Shown here: piece after piece, positions 23,592 through 30,883 of the stretch | Numbering within the stretch: the first letter of the stretch is position 1 | Layout of the letters: each line of letters begins with the position of its first letter | The notes under the pieces: generated by a model | What the model saw: only the letters and a program-made list of their open reading frames with translations | Told to the model about the DNA's origin: nothing | Database searches by the model: none | Source: Gaiella sp. | Lineage (GTDB): Bacteria; Actinomycetota; Thermoleophilia; Gaiellales; Gaiellaceae | NCBI GenBank assembly: GCA_027493885.1 | Contig: JAOSJZ010000001.1 | Location: 1,550,001 to 1,614,000 of the forward strand | DNA: 64,000 bases | Reading direction: 5' to 3' | Position numbers and translations under genes: made by a program

Positions 23592-23975
23592 CTAGGCCAC
23601 CACGCCGGGCCGCTCGAGGTTCTGCATGACGACGGCGATCGTCTCGTGCAGCGGGCCCGTCGGGCTGAACTCGACGATCTCGGCGCCCGCGTAATGCAGC
23701 GGCGTGTGGCCGGGCGGCACGTAGTAGGCGTCGCCGGCCTCGTACGTCTCCTCGCGGTCCGCGAAGCGGAAGGCGGTCTTCCCGCTAACCACGTAGCCCC
23801 AGCGCGCGACCTGGCAGCGGTCCTCGGGCAACCCGCGGAACAGCGTCGCGAGATCCCCGTCGGTGGTGTGCTGCTCGAAGCAGACCGTGTACCCGCCCTC
23901 GAGGTCCTCGGTGCGGACGTCGAGACCGTCGAGCGCGACGTGCTGGGAGGCCGTGTCCCTCGATACCTTCGGCAT
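23592..23975 (-). CDS. Cupin-domain protein
   Basis: This 127-residue single-cupin protein starts at ATG 23975 (MPKVSRDTASQHVALDG), behind the strong Shine-Dalgarno AAAGGAG. The barrel is visible in ARWGYVVSGKTAFRFADREE, YEAGDAYYVPPGHTPLHYAG and EIVEFSPTGPLHETI. The metal motif is reduced (PGHTPLHY), so enzymatic activity is uncertain. Proteins like this often bind small molecules. It is adjacent to, and in the same direction as, the LuxR regulator gene upstream at 24067. Confidence 0.8.
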   Translation of the reverse strand: MPKVSRDTASQHVALDGLDVRTEDLEGGYTVCFEQHTTDGDLATLFRGLPEDRCQVARWGYVVSGKTAFRFADREETYEAGDAYYVPPGHTPLHYAGAEIVEFSPTGPLHETIAVVMQNLERPGVVA

Positions 23976-24066
23976 CTCGTCTCCTTTCACGGTTGGACGT
24001 TCCCGAGGCTAGAGGCCGGTGTCCGGGGCGGCTTCGGTCGAAGCACCCAACCTCGCCTGGTGGGCG

Positions 24067-25725
24067 CTATGGGTGGTTCCGCCCAGCGGCTCGGACCAGG
24101 TCGTGCTCGTAGGCGTACGCCGTCGCTGCAGCGCGGGAGGAGACCTGCAGCTTCGCGAGGATGTTGCTCACGTGCCGGTCGATCGTCCGCGCGCTCGAGA
24201 CGAGCTCCCGGGCGATCACCTTGTTCGTGTTGCCGACGGCCACGAGCCGGAGCACCTCGAGCTCCCGAGGGCTCAGCCCGTGCCCCGCGGCGACCTTCGC
24301 ACCGCTACCCCCACGGCCGAGGCGCCCGAGATCGTGCGCGGCACCCAGCTCCTGGAAGGCGCCGCGGGCGGCGGCGAGCTCGAGCGAGGCCGAGTCGTCG
24401 TCACCGAGGGCACGGCAGGCGAGGCCGACGAGCTCGCGCGCTCGCGCCTCCTCGTACGGCGCGCCGAGCTCCTGCCAGGTCTCGAGCGCCCGCCGCAGCG
24501 ACACGAGCGCGCGTACCGGCTCGCGCTCGGCGAGCTCGACCGCGCCCCGCGCATGGGACGCGGCTCCCTGCAGGAGCTCGCTCCCGATAGCGGTCGCCAA
24601 CCGCTCGAGCTTCGCGCACGCCCTCGCGGCGGCAGGGACGTCGCCCACGGCCAGGTGGATCTCGACGGCCGCAGCGAGCAGGCCGGCGCGTCGGTGCGGC
24701 ACGGTCGTCTCGCCGAGCACGCGGTGGATCGCCGCCGACGCCGCCTCGTCGCGCCCCTGCGAGAGGCGAAGGAGCGCGAGGCCCGGCTGCGGCTCGTGCC
24801 CGAGGCGACTCGCCTCCCGGTAGGCGCGCTCGGCCTCGGCCAGCTCGCCCCGGACGCGACGAAGCTCCGCCTGCCGGTAGAGGGCGTCCGCGGCCGCGAC
24901 CTGGTTGAAGCCGGCCGCGAGCCGCTCCGCCGCCCGCCTCGCCTCGAGCAGCGCGTCATCCCAGTCGCCTGCGAGCTGCAGGATCTCGGCCCGGTGCACG
25001 AGGCAGCGGCCGGTGAACGCCACGAGATCGGACTGGCCGTCACACCAGCGGCTGAGGGCCGTGGTCCACTCGCGCGCCCGGCGCACCTCGTAGACCTCCT
25101 GACACGCGAGGATCACGCCGCAGTAGACGAGCCCCGCGACGATCGGCGAGAGCTCGCTCGTCTTCAGGGTCACCATCGCCTCGTCGAGGAGAGCAAGGCC
25201 CTCGGCCATCCTGCCGCCGGTCGCCAAGAGCTGGCCCTGAGCATGGGTCGCGAGGGCGAAGAGGTCGGCGTCGCCGAAGCGCCCGCCGATCGCCGCCGCC
25301 TCGCCCGCCGCGGTGGCCGCGGCCTCCCACTCCCCCGCCGCCGCGTGGCGGAAGATGCTCGGGATCACCGCGTAGCCACGCTCGACGCAGTCGCCCTCGT
25401 CGTCGAGGAGGCGCTGCGCCCGCGCGAGCCAGCCGGTCGCCGGGCCGATTTCCCCACGCATCAGGTGGTTGATGCCGATCCAGCCCGCGCAGCGAGCGGC
25501 GCGACGGCGGTTGCCGACCTCCGCGTAGCGCTGCTGGGCGCGCTCGAGGACGGCCATCCACTCGTCGTCACGGCCGAGCATGTACGCGGTGGTGGCGAGG
25601 AGCTCGAGGTCGGCAGGCTGGAGCGGCCTCTCACCGTCCTCCTGCACGAGCGCGCCGTACGCGTCCCGCCAGGCCCCGGCGGCGTAGGACGCTCGGCCAC
25701 GCTCGAGTGCGTCGGTGGGCTCCAT
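24067..25725 (-). CDS. LuxR-family regulator with TPR-like helical sensor region
   Basis: This 552-residue protein has an N-terminal helical-repeat region over about residues 1-470 (for example WRDAYGALVQEDGERPLQPA and AAREGEW-like TPR pairs) and a C-terminal HTH at about 485-545: LSPRELEVLRLVAVGNTNKV, ELVSSARTIDRHVSNILAKL. There is no AAA/P-loop, unlike the regulator at 47080-49709. Class members respond to unknown signals through the helical region. It lies next to the DHA2 exporter (25781-27244), whose promoter carries the GTGCGG-N4-CCGCAC motif, so that gene is a candidate target. Confidence 0.88.
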   Translation of the reverse strand: MEPTDALERGRASYAAGAWRDAYGALVQEDGERPLQPADLELLATTAYMLGRDDEWMAVLERAQQRYAEVGNRRRAARCAGWIGINHLMRGEIGPATGWLARAQRLLDDEGDCVERGYAVIPSIFRHAAAGEWEAAATAAGEAAAIGGRFGDADLFALATHAQGQLLATGGRMAEGLALLDEAMVTLKTSELSPIVAGLVYCGVILACQEVYEVRRAREWTTALSRWCDGQSDLVAFTGRCLVHRAEILQLAGDWDDALLEARRAAERLAAGFNQVAAADALYRQAELRRVRGELAEAERAYREASRLGHEPQPGLALLRLSQGRDEAASAAIHRVLGETTVPHRRAGLLAAAVEIHLAVGDVPAAARACAKLERLATAIGSELLQGAASHARGAVELAEREPVRALVSLRRALETWQELGAPYEEARARELVGLACRALGDDDSASLELAAARGAFQELGAAHDLGRLGRGGSGAKVAAGHGLSPRELEVLRLVAVGNTNKVIARELVSSARTIDRHVSNILAKLQVSSRAAATAYAYEHDLVRAAGRNHP

Positions 25726-25780
25726 GCAGGTCGCGCGCTGCGGCGCAGCCCATTATCCGCCCTGACCGGAGCTGCGGGCG

Positions 25781-27244
25781 CTACGCGGCGACGGGTGCGA
25801 CCTCGCCCTCGGCGACCGCGACCACGTCGCGGCGGCGGAGGAGGGCGAAGAGCAGCACGGCCGCGATCGCGAGCAGGATCGCGCTGCCCAGCCACGCGAC
25901 GTGGAAGCCGTCCACGAGCGCGCCCGCCTGGTCGGCCTCGGTCGGCCGGCGACCGAGCGAGGACAGCGTGTCCGTGGTCCGGTTCGTCGCGAAGGTCGAG
26001 AGGAGGGCGAGCCCGAGCGCACCGCCGATCTGCTGCGACGTGTTGAAGAGCCCCGAGGCGAGACCGGCGTCCTCGCCGGGGACGCCGCTCGTCGCGATCA
26101 GCGTGATCGGGACGAACACGAGCCCCATCCCGACGGACGTCAGGAGGATTCCCGGCAGGAAGTCGGTCGCATAGGACGAGTCCGGCGTCAGGCGCAGGAA
26201 CGACAGCAGCCCGAGCACCGCGAAGCCCATGCCGATCAGCGGGACCTCGCGCGCGCCGAGCGCCGGCACGAGCTTCTGCGAGATCGTCGCGCCGACGATC
26301 ACGCCGGCGGTGAACGGGACGAACGCGAAGCCTGCCTCGAGCGGCGAGAAGCCGAGCACCCGCTGGAGGTAGAGGGTGTTGAAGAAGAACATCGCGAACA
26401 GCCCGGCGGCCACGATCAGCATCGCGACGTTCGCGCCGCGCACGGTCTTCACCGCGAAGATCGAGAGTCGAACGAGCGGCTCAGCCGACCGCGCCTCGAT
26501 CAGCACGAATCCGGTGAGGAGCACCGCGGACAGCGCGAGGATGCCGAGCACCTCGGTCGAGCCCCAGCCGGACTCCGACGAGCGCACGATCCCGTAGACG
26601 AGTGCGATCAGGCCTCCGGTCACCGTCGCCGCCCCGGCGAGGTCGAAGCTCCGGTGCACGTGCTCGTCCTTCGATTCCGGCACGAAGCGGAGCGAGAACG
26701 CGAACGCGGCGATCCCGACCGGCACGTTGACGAAGAAGATCCACGGCCAGGAGAGCGTCTCCACGAGGAAGCCGCCCAGCACGAGGCCGACGGCACCGCC
26801 GCCGACCGCGATCGCGGCCCAGACGCCGAGCGCCTTCGTCCGCTCCGCGCCCTCCGCGAAGGTCGTCGTCACGATCGAGAGCGCCGCCGGCGAGACGAGG
26901 GCGGCGCCGAGGCCCTGGAGCCCACGCGAGAGGATCAGCATCGTCTCGCCGGTCGCGAGGGCGCAGAGGAGCGAAGCCGAGGTGAAGAGGACGAGGCCCG
27001 CAAGGAACACGCGCTTCCGGCCGATCAGATCGCCCGCGCGACCGCCGAGCAGGAGGAACCCGCCGAAGAGCAGCGCGTATGCGTTGACGATCCACTGCAG
27101 GCCCGACTCCGACATGCCGAGATCGGCCTGGATCGAGGGCAATGCGACGTTCACGATCGTCGCGTCGAGGACGACCATGAACTGGGCGATGCAGACGAGA
27201 ACGAGGACGAGCCACGGGTTGACATGGTGCGCGCGGAGGTCCAC
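25781..27244 (-). CDS. DHA2-family MFS multidrug exporter (EmrB/QacA type)
   Basis: This 487-residue, 14-helix drug:proton antiporter has motif C and D regions: FMVVLDATIVNVALPSIQAD at the N-terminus, GGRAGDLIGRKRVFLAG (motif A) and GAALVSPAALSIVTTTF. The start is GTG 27244 (MDLRAHHVNPWLVL); GTG 27253 is equally possible. Its promoter region contains an inverted repeat GTGCGG-TTTG-CCGCAC 36 bp upstream. It is divergent from the secreted protein gene at 27437 and followed by a LuxR gene on the same strand. Confidence 0.9.
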   Translation of the reverse strand: MDLRAHHVNPWLVLVLVCIAQFMVVLDATIVNVALPSIQADLGMSESGLQWIVNAYALLFGGFLLLGGRAGDLIGRKRVFLAGLVLFTSASLLCALATGETMLILSRGLQGLGAALVSPAALSIVTTTFAEGAERTKALGVWAAIAVGGGAVGLVLGGFLVETLSWPWIFFVNVPVGIAAFAFSLRFVPESKDEHVHRSFDLAGAATVTGGLIALVYGIVRSSESGWGSTEVLGILALSAVLLTGFVLIEARSAEPLVRLSIFAVKTVRGANVAMLIVAAGLFAMFFFNTLYLQRVLGFSPLEAGFAFVPFTAGVIVGATISQKLVPALGAREVPLIGMGFAVLGLLSFLRLTPDSSYATDFLPGILLTSVGMGLVFVPITLIATSGVPGEDAGLASGLFNTSQQIGGALGLALLSTFATNRTTDTLSSLGRRPTEADQAGALVDGFHVAWLGSAILLAIAAVLLFALLRRRDVVAVAEGEVAPVAA

Positions 27245-27279
27245 GCGGCCCACCGTAGCCGGCGCCACGCGTCCCCGAG

Positions 27280-27295
27280 GTGCGGTTTGCCGCAC
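27280..27295. promoter_or_regulatory. Inverted-repeat motif GTGCGG-N4-CCGCAC
   Basis: GTGCGG, TTTG, CCGCAC, 36 bp upstream of the DHA2 exporter. A 16-bp near copy with one mismatch (GGTTTGCSGCACCGCC) is at 27284-27299 and 27372-27387, the second 50 bp upstream of the secreted protein ATG. The same inverted repeat occurs at 36300-36315 upstream of the FAD oxidase. It is a likely operator, perhaps for one of the LuxR regulators. Confidence 0.6.
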
Positions 27296-27436
27296 CGCCA
27301 CGTCGGGGCAGCCCGAAGACGTGGCCGGCGAGAGCAGCCGGGAAATGCTTACGGGATCTTTGCTTCCTCCCGGTTTGCGGCACCGCCCGGTCGGGGAGAA
27401 GCGAGCGTGGATCGCCAGCAACGAAAGGAGACTTGG

Positions 27437-27775
27437 ATGAGGCGGTTCCTCCGCAGGATCTCCGTCAGGCTCGTCGTGCTCGGCACGGTCGGGGTCGTCG
27501 CGCTCGCAGGCGCGGGATCCGCGCTCGCGGCCGACAACCCCGCGCCTCTCCCCCGCGTCGGCTACTGCCTGAGCGGGAAGTTCGTCAACCTCGCGCTGGG
27601 TCAGCCGCTCGTCGACCCGATGTACGAGGGCGCGGTCGTCGCGAACTACATCAAGGGAGTCGGCATCACGTGCAAGGCTCCGCCCCCAGGCTGGGTGAGC
27701 GTCACCACGGCGCCCGACGAGTTCGGCGTCCCCGGTCGGCTGTATCCGTACTGGGTTCCGCCCGCAACGAGCTGA
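27437..27775 (+). CDS. Small secreted protein of unknown function
   Basis: A 112-residue protein with a clear signal peptide (MRRFLRRISVRLVVLGTVGV, cleavage after SALA) behind the Shine-Dalgarno AAAGGAG. The mature part has two cysteines (RVGYCLSG and GITCKAPP) that could form a disulfide, and a Pro/Tyr-rich end (LYPYWVPPATS). I do not recognise a family. The promoter contains a half copy of the GTGCGG-type motif. A strong hairpin terminator follows. Confidence 0.75.
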   Translation: MRRFLRRISVRLVVLGTVGVVALAGAGSALAADNPAPLPRVGYCLSGKFVNLALGQPLVDPMYEGAVVANYIKGVGITCKAPPPGWVSVTTAPDEFGVPGRLYPYWVPPATS

Positions 27776-27791
27776 GGCCCGCGATCGGGCG

Positions 27792-27826
27792 TGGCCGCCC
27801 CGGGGACCGAGAACCCGGGGCGGCCA
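27792..27826 (+). terminator. Strong GC hairpin terminator
   Basis: Perfect 13-bp arms TGGCCGCCCCGGG (27792-27804) and CCCGGGGCGGCCA (27814-27826) with a 9-nt loop lie 17 bp after the secreted protein stop. Confidence 0.75.
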
Positions 27827-27876
27827 GCGTCGCTCGAACCCTGATGCGCGTCGGCGCGTCCTGATCGGCGAATCGG

Positions 27877-28571
27877 GTGAGGGCCGCCGGTCTGGCCGGC
27901 TGCGCACGAGGAGGTCGTCTTCGTCGACGGGGCCACCGTCCACCTCTGGATCACCGAACCGGCGGCGCCTGCGGTGCGAGCGACCGACGACGTCGACGTG
28001 ATCTGCGACGTGACGAGCTACGACGAATACCAGTTGCTCGCCGAACGACTCCGTCAACGCGGACGGCCTCCACGAGGCGATGGGCGAGAACGTCATTTGC
28101 CGCTGGCGCCACCGTGAAAGCGGCCTGGCGATCGATGTCATGCCGATCGCGGAAGACGTGCTCGGCTTCTCCAACCGCTGGTACGAGCTCGGCATCCGAA
28201 CCGCCACCGAACGCAGACTGCCCTCGGGAACCGGCATCCGCGCCGTCACGCCACGGCTCGTGATCGCCACCAAGCTCACCGCCTGGCGCGGACGCGGAGG
28301 AGACGACGTGATCAGCAGCCTCGACGTCCACGACATCATCGTCCTCCTCAACGGACGCCCCGAGCTGGCAGATGAGCTCGCCGCTCAAGGGGAGGAACTC
28401 CGCGCCTACGTCGCCACGGAGCTCGAGCTGCTCCGCACCCACGGGTACTTCGACTATGTCATCCGGGACGCCGTAGCCGGCTACGGCGACGGGGCCACCG
28501 CGCGCGCGGCGATCATCCACGAGCGAATCGACTCCCTCATCGACCGCCTCCGACAAGGACACCTAGACTGA
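27877..28571 (+). CDS. AbiEii/AbiGii-type nucleotidyltransferase, twice frameshifted
   Basis: Coding sense switches frame twice. GTG 27877 reads MRAAGLAG; then EEVVFVDGATVHLWITEPAA and VRATDDVDVICDVTSYDEY lie in the next frame; then from about 28068 ENVICRWRHRESGLAIDVMP, GTGIRAVTPRLVIATKLTAW and DVISSLDVHDIIVLLNGRPE lie in a third. Removing one base near 27899 and one near 28068 gives 230 residues typical of the AbiEii nucleotidyltransferase fold, including the DVDV metal motif. Two indels could be base-calling errors or true decay. AbiEii toxins usually pair with an AbiEi antitoxin; none is adjacent, and chromosomal solo relatives are common. Confidence 0.7.
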
Positions 28572-28575
28572 CCGC

Positions 28576-28983
28576 ATGGCTCGCTACCTGCACACGATGC
28601 TGCGCATCACCGACGTCGAAGCCTCTCGCGCGTTCTACGAGGCGCTCGGGATGGAGTTCCGCCGCGACCTACCGATCGTTCGCAACGGCGAGCTCGAAGC
28701 AACCAACTACTTCTTCGGCTTCCCCGGCCAGGACGAGGAGCTCGAGCTCACCTTCAACCACGACGGCCGCAGCTACGAGCTGGGCACCGCCTACGGTCAC
28801 ATCGCAATCGGCGCCGACGACCTCGACGCCACGCTCGCGCGCCTCGCGGCCGAGGGCATCGAGCCCGAGCGACCGCCCTACCAGGTGCGCGAGGGCGGCG
28901 CGTTCATCGCGTTCGTCCGCGATCCGGACTCCTACCGGATCGAGCTCATCGAGCTCGGCTCCGACCCGCGCCGAGGCAGCTGA
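28576..28983 (+). CDS. Glyoxalase/VOC-family protein (lactoylglutathione lyase-like)
   Basis: This 135-residue VOC protein reads MARYLHTMLRITDVEASRAF, with FYEALGMEFRRDLPIV, a metal glutamate in ELELTFNHDGRSYELG, and the second half YGHIAIGADDLDATLARLAA and FVRDPDSYRIELIELG. The pattern closely follows glyoxalase I (GloA), which converts methylglyoxal hemithioacetals. Actinobacteria usually lack glutathione, so the true thiol or substrate may differ. It starts 4 bp after the AbiEii-like stop. Confidence 0.82.
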   Translation: MARYLHTMLRITDVEASRAFYEALGMEFRRDLPIVRNGELEATNYFFGFPGQDEELELTFNHDGRSYELGTAYGHIAIGADDLDATLARLAAEGIEPERPPYQVREGGAFIAFVRDPDSYRIELIELGSDPRRGS

Positions 28984-29035
28984 CCTCCCTCACCCGCGCG
29001 GCCGCACGCCTCGGCGACGGTAGCGTCGGTCGTCG

Positions 29036-30271
29036 ATGTCCAGTCAGGTGACCGGTTCCTCGTCGGCCTGGCGCATGCTCCGCATGCGCAACTTCGGGCC
29101 GTTCTTCGTCGGCAACGCGGCGTCGGCGAGCGGCACCTGGTTCCAGAACCTCGCGGCGTCGATCTTCGTGTACGAGCTGACGCATTCCGCGCTCTTGCTC
29201 GGCGTCCTCAACGCATGCCAGTTCGGGCCGGTCCTGCTCCTCTCGCCGTGGGCGGGGGGCATCGCGGACGCGTTCGACCGGCGGCTGCTGCTCGTCTACA
29301 CGCAGTCGGCCGCGGTGGCCATCAGTGCGACGCTCGCGGTGCTGGTCTGGACCGGGGCGGCCACGCCGTGGCTCGTGATCGGCTTCGGCGCTGCGCTCGG
29401 CGTGGTCATGGCGATCTCGAGCCCTGCCCAGATGGCGATCGTCGGCTCGCTCGTCCCCCGCGCCGACTTCCCGCAGGCCGTCGCGCTCAACGCGATGACG
29501 TTCAACGTCGCGCGGGCGATCGGCCCGCTCGCGGCGGCGGGAGTGATCGCCGCGTTCGGGATCGCGCCGGCGTTCGCGGTCAATGCGCTGACGTTTCTCC
29601 TGTTCGTCGGAGCGCTGCTCATGGTCTCCCCGACCCCCGTTCCACGCGTTCCCCGGAGCTCGTTCCGCGACAGCATCGGCCTCGTCCGCGCCGATCGGCG
29701 GCTCGCCGGCTACCTCGCGATCGTGATGGCGATCGGGATCACCACCGACCCGATCAACACCGAGGCTCCGGCGATCGTCCACGCCTTCGGCTACTCGCCG
29801 GTCTGGGCGGGCGCCGTCGTGGGCTGCTTCGGTCTCGGCGCGATCATCGCCGCCGTCGCCATGTCGGACAGGGTCGGGCCCTCGCGGCGCCAGATGGCTC
29901 GCAACCTGCTGATCTTCGGAGGCGGCATCGTGCTGATGGCAGCGAGCCCGTGGCTTCCGCTCGCGCTCGCGCTCGTTGTCCTCGCGGGCTTCGGGTACCT
30001 GAACGTGAACGCCTCCGCGACCGCGCAGCTCCAGCTCGGCGTGGCGGAGGAGCAGCGAGGCCGGATCATGGCGCTCTGGTCGATCGCCTTCATGGGGACG
30101 CGACCGTTCGCGAGCCTCGTCGACGGTGCGCTCGCGAGCTGGGCCGGCGTCCGCGTCGCCACGGCGGTGCTGGCGATCCCGGTGCTGCTCGCCGCCGCGA
30201 TCCTCTTGCGCTCGCCGAGCGCAACAAGGGAGCCGGAGACGGTCGGCCTTCCCGGAGAACGCACTATTTGA
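29036..30271 (+). CDS. MFS transporter (EntS / macrolide-efflux type)
   Basis: This 411-residue, 12-helix exporter reads SSAWRMLRMRNFGPFFVGNA, with LSPWAGGIADAFDRRLLLVY (motif A) and LVPRADFPQAVALNAMTFNV, typical of the DHA3/EntS group. The start is ATG 29036. Its stop overlaps the -35 box of the downstream ArsR promoter. The substrate is unknown. It is related in type, but not fused, to the cNMP-MFS transporter at 4270. Confidence 0.88.
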   Translation: MSSQVTGSSSAWRMLRMRNFGPFFVGNAASASGTWFQNLAASIFVYELTHSALLLGVLNACQFGPVLLLSPWAGGIADAFDRRLLLVYTQSAAVAISATLAVLVWTGAATPWLVIGFGAALGVVMAISSPAQMAIVGSLVPRADFPQAVALNAMTFNVARAIGPLAAAGVIAAFGIAPAFAVNALTFLLFVGALLMVSPTPVPRVPRSSFRDSIGLVRADRRLAGYLAIVMAIGITTDPINTEAPAIVHAFGYSPVWAGAVVGCFGLGAIIAAVAMSDRVGPSRRQMARNLLIFGGGIVLMAASPWLPLALALVVLAGFGYLNVNASATAQLQLGVAEEQRGRIMALWSIAFMGTRPFASLVDGALASWAGVRVATAVLAIPVLLAAAILLRSPSATREPETVGLPGERTI

Positions 30272-30297
30272 CAACTACATAGTTGTTCAGTTACCTT
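30268..30297 (+). promoter_or_regulatory. Promoter with embedded ArsR operator
   Basis: TTGACA (30268-30273) is a perfect -35, with an 18-bp spacer to TACCTT (30292-30297). The palindrome ACAACTA-CA-TAGTTGT (30271-30286) overlaps the -35 and spacer, a classic autorepressor site for the ArsR gene 34 bp downstream. This AT-rich island stands out in GC-rich surroundings. Confidence 0.75.
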
Positions 30298-30330
30298 GCC
30301 GCGGTTGCCTTCCCCGACCACGGAGCCCGA

Positions 30331-30671
30331 ATGACCCTTCCGCACCCTCTACCCGATCCCATCGTCGAGCTCGTCGCGCGCCGGTTTCGCGTGATCGGCG
30401 AGCCCATGCGGATCCGCATCCTCGACCGCCTGCGCGACGGCGAGACGACCGTCGCCGAGCTGACCGCGAGCCTCGGCACCTCCCAGCAGAACGTCTCCAA
30501 GCACCTCGGCGTCCTCCACGAAGCCGGCATCGTCGGCCGCCGGAAGCGAGGAAACAACACGCTGTACGTCATCAGCGACGACAGCGTCCTCGGTCTCTGC
30601 GAGACGGTCTGCGGGGGCCTACAGCGCCAGTTCTCCGACCTCGCCGAGCTCGTCGGGGGGCCGTCCGATGA
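30331..30671 (+). CDS. ArsR/SmtB-family repressor, 3' frameshift
   Basis: The winged-helix protein reads DPIVELVARRFRVIGEPMRI, the recognition helices VAELTASLGTSQQNVSKHLG, and the wing RRKRGNNTLYVISDDSV. A cysteine pair in GLCETVCGG near the C-terminus could bind metal or sense redox. As read, the frame runs without a stop into the MMPL gene. Adding one G to the G6 run at 30655-30660 ends the protein at a TGA (30669-30671) that overlaps the next ATG, giving 113 residues. It probably represses itself, the DUF2892 gene and the MMPL gene through the 30271-30286 operator. Confidence 0.85.
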
Positions 30672-30883
30672 GCTACCGGAACGTGTCGCTCCAGCGCGTC
30701 CTCTTCGGCCTCGCGGGCACGATGACGCTCCTCGCGGTCGTCCTCGCCGTCACCGTGAGCCCTTGGTTCCTCCTGCTCGCCGTGTTCGTCGCGGTGAACC
30801 AGTGGCTGTTCGCGCTCGTCGGCGCATGCCCCGCCTCGCTCGTGCTCGGCCGCGCGGTTTGCGGCGGGGAGGGATGCAGATGA
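30668..30883 (+). CDS. DUF2892 (YgaP-like transmembrane) protein
   Basis: A 71-residue protein with two membrane helices (VLFGLAGTMTLLAVVLAVTV and FLLLAVFVAVNQWLFALVGA) and cysteines at GACPASLVLG and VCGGEGC. This layout matches the DUF2892 inner-membrane domain, which elsewhere is fused to rhodanese. It is coupled to ArsR upstream and MMPL downstream by 4-nt overlaps. ArsR plus DUF2892 gene pairs are common, and a sulfur-related role has been suggested for the family. Confidence 0.82.
   Translation: MSYRNVSLQRVLFGLAGTMTLLAVVLAVTVSPWFLLLAVFVAVNQWLFALVGACPASLVLGRAVCGGEGCR

Noticed and set aside
25901-27775. A 620-codon open frame ending in the secreted protein
   Set aside because: Only the last 112 codons, with signal peptide and Shine-Dalgarno, are real. 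The rest is the mirror of the DHA2 exporter.
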